Shown: piece by piece, positions 1 through 8,288 of the stretch
How the letters are laid out: each line of letters opens with the position of its first letter
Numbering within the stretch: the first letter of the stretch is position 1
Assembly: GCA_021850955.1 (NCBI GenBank)
Contig: JAJZKH010000006.1
Span: forward strand, 1 to 15,827
Length of the DNA: 15,827 nucleotides
Direction: 5' to 3'
Origin: Microcaldota archaeon
Lineage (GTDB): Archaea > Micrarchaeota > Micrarchaeia > Micrarchaeales > CABMGC01
The notes under the pieces: generated by a model
Told to the model about the DNA's origin: nothing
Seen by the model: only the letters and a program-made list of their open reading frames with translations
Database searches by the model: none
Translations under genes and position numbers: made by a program

Positions 1-21
1 AATAAATATGTAAGCACCGGT

Positions 22-2349
22 TCATCTGCGGCTGCGCATTTTCTCCTTCTTCATTTCTTTCCACCCGTAAACCCCGATCCCAACAGTAACAAAGAGAGCC
101 GCGAAGCTCACCGCCCAGGCGATCCATACATCGGTCTGAAGGGTGTAATACAATGTAATCGTATAATTCCCGGTTTTGTTCATGTACCACGCATTGGCAA
201 ACCCGTTCACGGCTATATGGTCACGTGGATTAACTTCCGTCCCGTTGAAATAGAATGCCGCCCAATGTGGATCGTACGTCTCACGAAAGACAAGATAGTA
301 AGGAGTAGTAGCATTTAATATCTTAACAGTGACGCTAGTAGGCGTTTTTTCTATGAAAGACACTTTAGGTAATACTATATGTCTGACTTGGCATACACCT
401 GGCTCTTCTTTTTGTGCAGTATAAATGTGGATATTTCCATAATCTAATATATACCCACTGAAATTGCTAGAGTAAACTGAATATTTTCTTATATTTATGT
501 TATCATTTGTACCTATAAAATTTATTATCTGTGTGGTATTTGTAAAATTCGTGCATATAATATAACTGGAATAAACTAATGGTACTGCAGCATTATTAAT
601 GTAAATGCTCGAATTTGCATACTTAGAAACAAACAACAGATCTCTTGATCTATTGAGGTTCTTGTATATCGTGTTAAAATTGAACGGAAGGGCAAAATGA
701 TACTCATCAAAAGACTTGTGCGATGAGTTGCCCTCAACTATTATATATTTTATGCCAAAGATTCCTAATTCTGCAGAGGCGTTAATAGAACTATTCGAAT
801 CTTCTATTTTTTGAGCCGCTTCAAGGTACATATTCTGTGTTTGCGGAAAGAAGAACTCGAAAGAAGCAATTGCTCCACCTGTATATACTGGTGCATTTAT
901 TATAGAACTATAAATATTTATGGCATCGTACCAACTCGATAAATGCCAATACTGATCTGCAGGCAAAGTTGCAACTGAAAATTTGCTGTAACTTATATTT
1001 TTATTTATATAATTAGCTATGTTTGTAGTATATTCGGGTATGGTTCTAATAAATGGTAATGAATTGGTGCTTGTAGGTGCATAATTTAGGGTAATTGGTA
1101 CAAAAGCGAATAGATAGATGAAATATGAAGTAACCGAAATTATCACTATAAGTAAAAGTATATAATAGAGGTTATTCTTTTTATGTAAAGTATCAAGTAC
1201 TGCAAAGGATCCCAGCCCAAATAAAACAGGAATCATAAAGCCAAATGCTGATTGGAAATTTGTAGGGTATCTAAGTGCAACAAGAAAACCGATTTTTTTA
1301 TAAAGCCATAAGAAAACGATCCCAAAAGGCTTACGCGCTTCGGTAGCCAATGACAAAAATAAAAGTAAGGCAATTAAAAATCCAAAGATAAAAGATTTTT
1401 CTACTTTTTTAGAGCTTTGATTTTTAACATAATAAACTATTGGTATCAAAGCTATAATAAATATAATTAATAACGGATTTAGGGGTAACTTAGAAGTAAT
1501 GATGCCATATGGTATCTGCATTGCAATAATTCCATAAATTATCGGATAGTATAAATTCAATACTGTCGTAGAGGACGTGTGTATTAGTCCTTGAAATTGA
1601 CTTTTAAATATGATAGTATTTAAGTAAGTACTAAATAAGTACGAAAAATTTATTAAAATCGAAAGGAGCAATATTAACATTAAGTCAAACCAAAGCCTTT
1701 TATGGGTCTTATAATTAAAAAGTAAAATTACGACTAATATTGGTACAATTAAAATAACACCCCATATCATGTAATTATATCCTAGAAAAGAAATTTCAAA
1801 TGCTGTCAGCAATGTCGTTATAGAAAATAATAATAACCTTAGACCTTTGTTATGAAAATATTTTATAAAAAGGTATAAACTTAAAAAAATGAATGGAAAT
1901 ATTATAACAGAATAAGTAGGTATCTGGAAAACAGCAAATTGCAATGTAAAAATCAAAGATCCAATACATGCGGAAAAATATGCTGTTTTATTATCCTTGT
2001 CAATTAGTGCATATATAAGCAAGAACATCCCAGAACTACCAATAATTGCAGGAATAATGATTGTTTTAAATAAGATAGCATATTTAAGTCCGAACAAATA
2101 ATTTATTGGAACGAAAAGAATCCCATAAAGCAAACCCGGTAGCGATGTAGTATTCGAAAATAAGCCAGAATAAGAAAGATAATTATAAGCAAAAAAATGC
2201 TTAAATATGCTAGTATATGGTTCTGAAAAGGCATAATCCCCGCCAAAGGGGTAAGCATTTCTAAAATAAGCTACGTCAAACACAACGTTAATTATTATCA
2301 AAAATAATATCAGCAATAATACCTTTTTGTGAATAGTTTTACTAGTCAT
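22..2349 (-). CDS. GT-C-type multi-pass membrane glycosyltransferase (AftD/YfhO-like)
   Basis: This 775-residue protein has a hydrophobic N-terminal half (residues about 8-420) with roughly a dozen membrane helices. A large extracytoplasmic domain follows (about 420-738), then one last helix (about 741-761) and a basic cytoplasmic tail. The first external loop carries a GGD motif (Asp38) and Glu43, where GT-C enzymes keep their catalytic acid. An RYPTN motif (360-364) precedes a helix, as in archaeal AftD/YfhO-like proteins. Near the C-terminus, YDPHWAAFYFNG is a hallmark of that superfamily. The ectodomain is rich in N-x-S/T sequons. Known relatives transfer sugars from polyprenyl-phosphate donors to surface glycans; the actual substrate here is unknown. 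A minus-strand AGGG lies about 7 nt before the ATG. Codons for residues from about 667 on are clearly more G+C-rich than the rest, so the gene may be a recombinant. It is divergent from the nine-gene operon. Confidence 0.72.
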   Translation of the reverse strand: MTSKTIHKKVLLLILFLIIINVVFDVAYFRNAYPFGGDYAFSEPYTSIFKHFFAYNYLSYSGLFSNTTSLPGLLYGILFVPINYLFGLKYAILFKTIIIPAIIGSSGMFLLIYALIDKDNKTAYFSACIGSLIFTLQFAVFQIPTYSVIIFPFIFLSLYLFIKYFHNKGLRLLLFSITTLLTAFEISFLGYNYMIWGVILIVPILVVILLFNYKTHKRLWFDLMLILLLSILINFSYLFSTYLNTIIFKSQFQGLIHTSSTTVLNLYYPIIYGIIAMQIPYGIITSKLPLNPLLIIFIIALIPIVYYVKNQSSKKVEKSFIFGFLIALLLFLSLATEARKPFGIVFLWLYKKIGFLVALRYPTNFQSAFGFMIPVLFGLGSFAVLDTLHKKNNLYYILLLIVIISVTSYFIYLFAFVPITLNYAPTSTNSLPFIRTIPEYTTNIANYINKNISYSKFSVATLPADQYWHLSSWYDAINIYSSIINAPVYTGGAIASFEFFFPQTQNMYLEAAQKIEDSNSSINASAELGIFGIKYIIVEGNSSHKSFDEYHFALPFNFNTIYKNLNRSRDLLFVSKYANSSIYINNAAVPLVYSSYIICTNFTNTTQIINFIGTNDNINIRKYSVYSSNFSGYILDYGNIHIYTAQKEEPGVCQVRHIVLPKVSFIEKTPTSVTVKILNATTPYYLVFRETYDPHWAAFYFNGTEVNPRDHIAVNGFANAWYMNKTGNYTITLYYTLQTDVWIAWAVSFAALFVTVGIGVYGWKEMKKEKMRSRR

Positions 2350-2514
2350 TTTATTTCCCTAGCTCAAATACCTAATAAGAAATATTAACTATGCTTAGCA
2401 GGTACCTAATTCTCCAACAATTTTTTACCAATATAAACAACCTAGAACTAATTTTAAGATTGTAAATACAACATATATATACCCTAATCTTTTATATAAA
2501 TATAAGAAGTTGAA

Positions 2515-2525
2515 TTTTTAAATAC
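2515..2525 (+). promoter_or_regulatory. Orphan archaeal TATA-box-like element
   Basis: TTTTTAAATAC matches the archaeal TATA consensus well. No intact gene follows at the expected distance; only the putative transposase remnant lies downstream. It may be a relic promoter, drive an unrecognised small RNA, or be chance in AT-rich DNA. Confidence 0.3.
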
Positions 2526-2693
2526 TCTTGCGCCGATAATAAATCTGTAGGAACTTTCTCTTTTCTTTTCTATTTGTCGTCAGGAAAATTAGCACCAGTG
2601 TTCGGCCTTTCAAGGAACAGGTTTGTAGGTATTGAGAAAGTTGCAGTCCATATTTATTCCTGCCTTATTGCATACATTGTAAAATACATGTAA
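2520..2693 (+). pseudogene. Probable transposase C-terminal remnant
   Basis: One plus-strand frame stays open for 57 codons ending at TAA 2691-2693, in a region otherwise full of stops. It encodes a tail reading RNRFVGIEKVAVHIYSCLIA, followed by a short YIVKYM end. The pattern of Arg/Asn-rich segment, then GIEKV/GLEKV, then an aliphatic helix resembles the C-terminus of DDE transposases of the IS4/IS5 type. There is no plausible start and no catalytic region, so only a fragment would remain. The stretch is less AT-rich than its surroundings. The similarity is recalled by eye and was not searched; chance openness of 57 codons is possible. Confidence 0.42.
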
Positions 2694-2994
2694 ATCAGTC
2701 GTGGGAGTTAGATAATTGGGAAATATAAAAAAGGTGTTTGAATGATATAAATATAAAAGTCAACTTCCTAAATCTAATATAACATTAAGGTTTTAAACTG
2801 CAATGATAAGTAATTTCAATGCAGTGGATATTAATTGAATGATCTGATGCAACGGTGAAAAGTATATAATAACAAAAAAGCCGAAGCAAAAATCATGTTT
2901 CTTTACTACGATTTACATTACTTCCACGCCGCGCTAATAAAAGCAGCTCATACTAATTTTTATCCTACTCGAAGATAAAGTTAAAGAAAAGTAA

Positions 2995-3002
2995 TTTTAT
3001 AT
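2995..3002 (+). promoter_or_regulatory. Probable TATA box of the nine-gene operon
   Basis: TTTTATAT lies about 35 nt before the ATG at 3034. Transcription would then begin near 3023-3027, leaving a very short leader. A second AT-rich run (about 3010-3020) is too close to the start to be the main box. GGTG at 3023-3026, 7 nt before the ATG, would serve as ribosome binding site. Confidence 0.4.
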
Positions 3003-3033
3003 GGAATTTGTATATTTTTAATGGTGTAACTAT

Positions 3034-3552
3034 ATGAATAAGAATAATATACTCTACTTTTTGTTAGAGCGTATAAAAGAAAGGATTATAGTAATCATAA
3101 TAGGGGTAGCAATATTATCTATTTTATCTGTTTTATTTATTTTTTTTCAAACAAATGCAAATTTACCGAATATTAGTATCGCTCTTTTAACGTATTCTGG
3201 TCTTTTGTTGATTTTCTATGTCTATGTAATGGAAACACATTATAAAGAACTTCACCAAATTGCAACAGATCCTCAATTGCAAGGAAATAAGCAAGTAGAT
3301 ATTGAGTACTATAATATATCTTTGAATCATAATAAGCTTGTTGTTTTGCTAGTTTTTTTGGGTATACTTGCCTTGCTCTCATCCGGAATGATTAATATTC
3401 TGAATTTAGAATTAAAGTCCGATATGCTATTAGATACTTCCACAATAATTATCTTTGCTACGTCAGTTGGCATTTTAATTGTTTTATGGTATATTCTAAA
3501 GGGTAAAATGGAAGATGCCACAGGTGCAGTAAATGTTTACAAAAACAAATAA
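3034..3552 (+). CDS. Four-helix membrane protein of unknown function, first gene of glycan operon
   Basis: I do not recognise this 172-residue protein. It shows four hydrophobic segments (about 17-39, 46-67, 101-125 and 132-155) in two hairpins, joined by a hydrophilic loop (about 68-100) rich in Gln, Asn and charged residues. It has a basic N-terminus and a basic C-terminal tail. Size and topology recall small GtrA-type proteins that help move lipid-linked sugars, but I see no GtrA signature. Its last 20 nt overlap the next gene, whose ribosome binding site (GGTG, 3523-3526) lies inside this one, so translation of the two is likely coupled. Being first in an operon of glycosyltransferases suggests a membrane role in glycan assembly or anchoring; that is inference only. 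Confidence 0.75.
   Translation: MNKNNILYFLLERIKERIIVIIIGVAILSILSVLFIFFQTNANLPNISIALLTYSGLLLIFYVYVMETHYKELHQIATDPQLQGNKQVDIEYYNISLNHNKLVVLLVFLGILALLSSGMINILNLELKSDMLLDTSTIIIFATSVGILIVLWYILKGKMEDATGAVNVYKNK
3523..3526 (+). promoter_or_regulatory. Internal ribosome binding site for the first GT2 gene
   Basis: GGTG lies 6 nt before the ATG at 3533 and inside the coding region of the membrane protein gene. It supports the overlapping start and translational coupling. Confidence 0.5.
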
Positions 3553-4495
3553 TAGTAAAAGTAAGCCTTTAGTATCAATAATAATTCCAACGATGGCCAG
3601 ATCAAAAATGCTCAAAAGATGCATAAATTCTGTGATTTTCAGTTCTTACAAAAACATTGAAATACTTGTTTCAGATGACTCAAAGTCAAACGATAGCGAG
3701 TTAGTGGTTGAAAGCTTTAAAAGCAAATTTCAAACGATAAAGTACATTCATAATACCGAAAAAAACATATCAATTGCAATAAATAAGGCAATAAAACAAT
3801 CTAAAGGCGAATTAATTTTTATATTAGATGATGATAATGAAATAGATAAAAAATGCATCGTAGAGTTGGTGCATTCAATAACAAAAGATAAAAATATTGG
3901 TATTGTAGGTCCGCTTGCGCTTTATTATTCTAATAAAAGCATAATTATGCATGCTGGTGTTATGAGAAGCAAGTTTATGCGAAGAGCAATATACATTCAT
4001 GAAAATGAGAAATGGTACGGGCAGATAGAAGAAGGAGAAGAAGTCGAAGATTTTGCAAATGCTTTTATGTTCAAAAGGGAGGTAGTAAAGAAAGCAGGGT
4101 TGTGGGATCTGTTGGTACCTTATATGGGTGAAGATGGGGACTTTGAAGCAAGGGTAAGGAAAGCAGGTTATATAGCAATAATAAATCCACGAGCAAAAAC
4201 ATATCATGACATTCCATATAATCCGAAAGAAGCATACTTTCTAAGGGTAAATGAGCGTAGGATGTATCATTCAATGCATAGCAAAGTGCTTTATGTATTT
4301 AGGTATGATAACTTAGTGAATAAACTTACTTTCACTATTTCAATGCCACTCTATATTACATTCTATATAAGGGCCATAATGAAAGACAAAAACCGGAAAA
4401 ACAGAAAGTTAAAATTAATAAGAGCATTATTTAAAGGAACATGTGAAGGCCTTATAGATACATTCAGAAAGAAAAGCGAAATCGAAAGGCTCTGA
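3533..4495 (+). CDS. GT2 family glycosyltransferase (GT-A fold)
   Basis: This 320-residue protein has the classic GT2 layout. PLVSIIIPTMAR (12-23) opens the nucleotide-binding fold. The first acidic pair is at Asp48-Asp49, and the metal-binding DDDN motif is at 99-102. A likely catalytic MGEDGDFEARVRKAGY segment runs 198-213, followed by TYHDI (223-227). The C-terminal 60 residues hold one hydrophobic stretch (about 262-282) and a Lys/Arg-rich tail, suggesting attachment to the inner membrane face. Family members transfer a sugar from a nucleotide donor to a growing glycan; donor and acceptor cannot be read from sequence. It overlaps the preceding gene by 20 nt and is followed after 4 nt by a related GT2 of the same architecture, so the pair probably arose by duplication. 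Confidence 0.9.
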   Translation: MFTKTNNSKSKPLVSIIIPTMARSKMLKRCINSVIFSSYKNIEILVSDDSKSNDSELVVESFKSKFQTIKYIHNTEKNISIAINKAIKQSKGELIFILDDDNEIDKKCIVELVHSITKDKNIGIVGPLALYYSNKSIIMHAGVMRSKFMRRAIYIHENEKWYGQIEEGEEVEDFANAFMFKREVVKKAGLWDLLVPYMGEDGDFEARVRKAGYIAIINPRAKTYHDIPYNPKEAYFLRVNERRMYHSMHSKVLYVFRYDNLVNKLTFTISMPLYITFYIRAIMKDKNRKNRKLKLIRALFKGTCEGLIDTFRKKSEIERL

Positions 4496-4499
4496 TACC

Positions 4500-5402
4500 A
4501 TGAAAAGTGAAAATAAAGAACCTTTAGTAAGTATCATAATCCCTACTTATAAGCGGCCAAAGAAGCTCGCCAGGTGCTTAGAAAGTGTATTTAATGGCAC
4601 ATACAAAAATATCGAAGTAATAACGATAAACGATGATCCAGGGAGTGATCTAAGATCACTAACAAAAAAATTTAAAATAAAATTGATCCAACATAAAACA
4701 GAAACCTACCTTATAAAAAGTAGAAATGATGGTGCAGGTTTGGCAAAAGGAGAAATACTCTTTTTCGTTGATGACGACAACATATTAGAAAAAAATGCAA
4801 TAAAAAATCTGGTCCTCAAATATTTTAGCATAAAAAATGTTGGTCTAATTGGTCCACTAATGTATAATTCTCATGGAGATTTATGGTTTTATGGGGGTAG
4901 GACAAATTGGATGAACCCGAATTTAGAACCAGTCCCCAGAAGTGAGCTAAGACATAATTTAATAGAAACAGATGGAATACCAAATGCGTATCTTGTATCA
5001 AAAAAACTTTATACTAAAATTGGCGGAGAAGATCCAAATTTTCAAATACATTCTGAACCAGATTTAGCTCAAAGGCTTAAGCTCGCAGGATATAAGAACT
5101 ATATATATACCAAGGCAGTCACAATACATGATATTGGGAAAAGAAGTATAAACCTAGTTGACAGACCTCCATATAGGATGTATGCAACAGTCATGTCCAA
5201 TTTTTTAATAGAGAGGAAATATGCACCAAAAGTGAGATTTCTGCTGTTTTTGCTTGTTTTTGTTCCCGCACACATGATACTATATCTTTTATACTATATC
5301 CCATTCAAGGCAAATAATAAGCGTGAATATTATATGGCATATTTAAAGGGGTTAAAAGAGGGGTTATCTCTTAAAGCAAATAAAGCAGCAAAATATAGGT
5401 AG
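4500..5402 (+). CDS. GT2 family glycosyltransferase, paralogue of the preceding gene
   Basis: This 300-residue protein opens with PLVSIIIPTYKRP (8-20). It has an acidic pair Asp45-Asp46, a metal-binding DDDN (91-94), the LIGPLMYNS strand (116-124), an EPDLAQRLKLAGYK segment with the likely catalytic acid (186-199), and IHDI (209-212). A clear membrane helix (about 246-269) precedes a basic tail. The order of motifs, including the GPL strand and the His-Asp-Ile end, matches the upstream GT2, so the two are paralogues that probably add successive sugars. Spacing is 4 nt from the upstream gene, and the stop nearly abuts the next gene. No strong ribosome binding site precedes the ATG, so expression may rely on coupling. 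Confidence 0.9.
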   Translation: MKSENKEPLVSIIIPTYKRPKKLARCLESVFNGTYKNIEVITINDDPGSDLRSLTKKFKIKLIQHKTETYLIKSRNDGAGLAKGEILFFVDDDNILEKNAIKNLVLKYFSIKNVGLIGPLMYNSHGDLWFYGGRTNWMNPNLEPVPRSELRHNLIETDGIPNAYLVSKKLYTKIGGEDPNFQIHSEPDLAQRLKLAGYKNYIYTKAVTIHDIGKRSINLVDRPPYRMYATVMSNFLIERKYAPKVRFLLFLLVFVPAHMILYLLYYIPFKANNKREYYMAYLKGLKEGLSLKANKAAKYR

Positions 5403-5409
5403 GAGTGAT
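5401..5409 (+). promoter_or_regulatory. Shine-Dalgarno site choosing the ATG at 5414
   Basis: AGGAGTGAT closely matches the archaeal AGGAGGTGAT consensus. AGGAG ends 8 nt before ATG 5414. The GTG at 5405 would overlap the site itself, so the ATG is the better start for the methyltransferase gene. Confidence 0.6.
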
Positions 5410-5413
5410 ATGT

Positions 5414-6211
5414 ATGGATTATAAGAATAGTTTAATAATTACTTCAATAAGAACAATAAAAAATGAGGGACCAAAACGATTCATTAAATACCATTTTTTT
5501 TACATAATGAAATTTAAATTGGATTATGTAAAAGACCTGCTGCTTTTTGAAAAATTAAAATTTAATCCTAATAAAAACAAATATTTTATAGGGCAAAACA
5601 ACAATGATATTAATAAGGTCTTTGATTATGCTAATAAATACAAGGTCTTTACACCAAGCATTAGGCCAGCGCAATTAAAATCAGAATTTGTAAAATTTTC
5701 AAACTTACTAAAATCAGAAAAAATTAAAAATGTCTTGGAAATAGGCACGGCAAATGGGGGTACACTATACTTATTCTCACGTATAATAAACAAAAATGGC
5801 ATGATTGTAAGTCTTGACTGGGTACATCCTAAATGGAAGCAAAATTTCTATAAATCATTTGCATTGAGTAAACAACAGATATTTTTAGTTTCTGGAAATA
5901 GCCATAAAAAACAAAATTTAGAAAAAGTTAAAAAAATTATTGGAAATAAAAAATTTGATATGTTATTTATAGATGGAGATCATTCTTACATGGGAGTAAA
6001 GTCTGATTTTGATATGTATAAAAGCTTAGTTAAAAACGGTGGGATTATCGCATTTCATGATATCGCGGCAGGATACATAATAAATCCGCGTTGGGCAGAT
6101 GTAAATAAATTTTGGATGCAGCTTAAAAGAAAATATAAATACGTTGAAATCATAGAAGACAAAAATAAACAAAGGGCTTTTGGAATCGGAGTTATATACT
6201 ATAAAGTATGA
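5414..6211 (+). CDS. Class I SAM methyltransferase, Methyltransf_24/CmcI-like
   Basis: The protein has 265 residues from ATG 5414; a GTG at 5405 would add three. Numbering from 5405, motif I is LEIGTANGGT (111-120), the ribose-binding acid is Asp138 in SLDW, and FIDGDHSY (188-195) with FHDI (217-220) follows. This FIDGDHSY...HD pattern marks the Methyltransf_24/CmcI-type group, whose members include O-methyltransferases of polysaccharides and antibiotics and use a divalent metal held by these Asp/His residues. About 100 N-terminal residues before the fold are Lys-rich and unassigned. It sits between a GT2 and a GT4 gene, so O-methylation of a sugar in the glycan, perhaps as a capping step, is the likely role. 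The next gene starts 6 nt after its stop. Confidence 0.85.
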   Translation: MDYKNSLIITSIRTIKNEGPKRFIKYHFFYIMKFKLDYVKDLLLFEKLKFNPNKNKYFIGQNNNDINKVFDYANKYKVFTPSIRPAQLKSEFVKFSNLLKSEKIKNVLEIGTANGGTLYLFSRIINKNGMIVSLDWVHPKWKQNFYKSFALSKQQIFLVSGNSHKKQNLEKVKKIIGNKKFDMLFIDGDHSYMGVKSDFDMYKSLVKNGGIIAFHDIAAGYIINPRWADVNKFWMQLKRKYKYVEIIEDKNKQRAFGIGVIYYKV

Positions 6212-6217
6212 GATTAT

Positions 6218-7342
6218 ATGAGGATCCTTCAGACAAGTTTTTACAATCCATTCTTGAACGACGGTGGAGGTGTAGAACAGGTAATATACGACATTGCAAA
6301 AAATTTACATAATGTGGGGCATGAAGTTGATGTAACCTGCGTAAGCAATAAAGATAGCGCTATCAAAACAAAATTTGGGAATTTATATACATTTAAAGTT
6401 CCAGAATTTAAGCTCTTTGGTAAACTTGGTATCTTCCTTAGAAAAGCAATATACAATAATAAACTAAAAAATTTCGTAAATGAAAATGGCTCTAATTATG
6501 ATATAATACATGTACATGGTGATATAGGTGGATTTAAAGAATTAATCCGATTTAACACAATCTTAACATTACATGGCTTTTCTATCCAAACGCACGAAGA
6601 TAGAAGTTTATTGGATAGATTGTTTATAAAAGTCACTTCTGGAAGAACTGAGATAAATAATATAAAATACTCCAAAAAAACTGTTGCTGTAAGTAATAAT
6701 GTAAAATCTTTTGCTTCAAAATACACGAGAAAGAAAATTGAGGTTTTATATAATGGGATAGATGCTGATATTTATGCCCCAGTATCAAATACTGAAAAAG
6801 TTAGGATAAGGCATAAACTAGGATTTAAAGATGACGCAATTTATCTATTATTCGTAGGCGGAGATGCTTATAGAAAGGGATTAGACATAGCAATTGATGC
6901 AGTTAGGCTTTTGAGCAGAAACAATGCCTATTTGAATATAATTGGTGTAGGTAAACAAAACAGGCATACCCATGATATTATTAAATTTGTGGGGAGAGTT
7001 AGTGAGCTAGAAAAAATAAGGTATTATCAAGCTTCTGATATCTTCATCCTACCAAGTAGAGGCGAAGGCTTAGCCCTAGCACCACTAGAAGCAATGGGTT
7101 GTGGACTACCTGTTATAGTTTCAAAATATACAGGTATTAATGAAATAATCTCAAATGGGAGAGAAGGAATCGTAGTTAGCCAAAACAAGCCAGAATCATA
7201 TTATTGTGCAGTTAAAAGTTTATTGCAAAATGAAACATTTCGAAAGGCCAAAATAGCTGCAGTTCAACTAGCAAAAAAAAATGACTATAAATATATGGCA
7301 ACAAAATATTTTAAGTTATATAAAACAGTTATAGGTGATTAG
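6218..7342 (+). CDS. GT4 family glycosyltransferase (GT-B fold)
   Basis: This 374-residue protein is the usual length for GT4 retaining glycosyltransferases. The N-terminal domain has the glycine loop DGGGVEQ (15-21) and IIHVHGD (96-102). The linker reads VLYNGID (176-182), and the C-terminal domain starts with FVGGDAYRKG (212-221). The nucleotide-sugar site shows the EX7E motif, Glu283 and Glu291, inside RGEGLALAPLEAMGCGLPVI. Many relatives start O-antigen or glycoprotein glycan chains or transfer mannose, glucose or GlcNAc; the donor cannot be named. There is no membrane helix. The gene follows the methyltransferase by 6 nt, and its end carries the ribosome binding site of the next gene. 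Confidence 0.92.
   Translation: MRILQTSFYNPFLNDGGGVEQVIYDIAKNLHNVGHEVDVTCVSNKDSAIKTKFGNLYTFKVPEFKLFGKLGIFLRKAIYNNKLKNFVNENGSNYDIIHVHGDIGGFKELIRFNTILTLHGFSIQTHEDRSLLDRLFIKVTSGRTEINNIKYSKKTVAVSNNVKSFASKYTRKKIEVLYNGIDADIYAPVSNTEKVRIRHKLGFKDDAIYLLFVGGDAYRKGLDIAIDAVRLLSRNNAYLNIIGVGKQNRHTHDIIKFVGRVSELEKIRYYQASDIFILPSRGEGLALAPLEAMGCGLPVIVSKYTGINEIISNGREGIVVSQNKPESYYCAVKSLLQNETFRKAKIAAVQLAKKNDYKYMATKYFKLYKTVIGD
7333..7339 (+). promoter_or_regulatory. Shine-Dalgarno site choosing GTG 7344
   Basis: AGGTGAT lies inside the end of the GT4 gene, 4 nt before GTG 7344. The alternative GTG at 7335 falls within this site and is therefore a poor start. Confidence 0.5.
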
Positions 7343-7343
7343 C

Positions 7344-8288
7344 GTGAATTATTATAAAAAGGTATTGCTTCTTGAAAAACTTTTATTCAGTAAAAAAGAA
7401 GATGACATTCTAAAATTTTATAACAGTTTTGGGTCATCAAAGGATCTGATTAGATGGATGAAAAAAAGGCCTAAGCAAAAATTTAGCGTATATGAAGAAA
7501 GCGGAAATAAAAACTATATAGTATTAATACCAACAAAAAACCATTTAGGTCAATATTCTCGTAATTGTTTAAAAATATATAAGGGATTGCAGATAATATT
7601 TTTAGAAAGCACCGGGCCATTTTTCAGTTATGCACGCACTATAAATTTCGGATTAAAATACATAGCAACCAAATATAAACCGAAATGGATTATAATTTCT
7701 AATGATGATATGCTTAAAATCGATGAAGTTTCTAAATTAAAAAGCCAATTAGATAAACTAGATGAAAAACGGGTAGATATAGTTTACATTTCTCCAGGAG
7801 AACAACAATCTGTTGACTGCTATCTTGTATCCGACAGAGTAACATACAAACTATACCAAATATTTTTTAATAGGTGTTCAAAAAAAGCACAAAAAATATT
7901 AGATAAGTTCAATTCACCAATTAAACTTATTGGGAGCAACAGTAAAGATATAAAATCACAATTGCTTAAAGTTTTAAGACCACTTTTTTTTAAAACATAT
8001 ACACGATATGTATCATTGGGTTCGTGCTGGATTGTAAGTAATGAATTCGTTAGGAAGCAAAGCCATAAAATATTAGACGACGCATTCGTTATAGATACAG
8101 AACAAGATGAATTTGTTTTACGGTCATTAAATAAAATTAGAGTATCAAATGTCAAATATAAAATAGGTAACAAAAAAGGTGCAACTTTGGGAAGTGATTG
8201 TAGACGATCCCTCCGAGGGCTAACCGGGATTATATATTTAAATTATAAGTTTAAAGTACTTAATAAGTTTAATAAAAGTGATTTATAA
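7344..8288 (+). CDS. Divergent GT-A-fold glycosyltransferase-like protein
   Basis: The protein has 314 residues from GTG 7344; another GTG at 7335 would add three. There is no family I can name with certainty, but GT-A features are visible. Numbering from 7335, these are a YIVLIPTKN strand (61-69), SYARTINFGLKYI (98-110), IIISNDDM (119-126) in the DXD position, GSCWIVSNEFV (229-239), and DTEQDEFVLRSLN (254-266), where the catalytic acid of GT2 enzymes usually sits. The early acidic pair of GT2 is not obvious, and an unusual 45-residue insert (about 160-215) separates the DD motif from the second half. It sits among glycosyltransferases and overlaps the next gene by 1 nt. A glycosyltransferase is likely; the substrate is unknown. 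Confidence 0.68.
   Translation: MNYYKKVLLLEKLLFSKKEDDILKFYNSFGSSKDLIRWMKKRPKQKFSVYEESGNKNYIVLIPTKNHLGQYSRNCLKIYKGLQIIFLESTGPFFSYARTINFGLKYIATKYKPKWIIISNDDMLKIDEVSKLKSQLDKLDEKRVDIVYISPGEQQSVDCYLVSDRVTYKLYQIFFNRCSKKAQKILDKFNSPIKLIGSNSKDIKSQLLKVLRPLFFKTYTRYVSLGSCWIVSNEFVRKQSHKILDDAFVIDTEQDEFVLRSLNKIRVSNVKYKIGNKKGATLGSDCRRSLRGLTGIIYLNYKFKVLNKFNKSDL

Larger units (their letters stand above)
2350..3033. other. Intergenic region between divergent genes, with decayed sequence
   Basis: This 684-nt gap separates the minus-strand membrane glycosyltransferase from the plus-strand operon. It holds the promoters of both, an orphan TATA-like element (2515-2525), and a probable transposase C-terminal remnant (about 2520-2693). 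The rest is AT-rich with no convincing gene. A 27-codon ATG ORF at 2895-2978 sits in a locally G+C-richer patch, but it has no ribosome binding site and no recognisable product. I see no tRNA or structured RNA. Confidence 0.6.

Noticed and set aside
2895..2978. 27-codon ATG ORF before the operon
   Set aside because: It has no ribosome binding site, no promoter at proper spacing and no recognisable product; a short open frame is expected by chance.
3173..3521. Minus-strand ORFs inside the four-helix protein gene
   Set aside because: They lie wholly in the antisense frames of a coding region with clear membrane periodicity and overlapping operon organisation.
3034..3552. GtrA-type flippase annotation for the four-helix protein
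   Set aside because: Size and helix number fit, but the sequence lacks GtrA-like conserved residues that I can recognise, so the function is left unknown.
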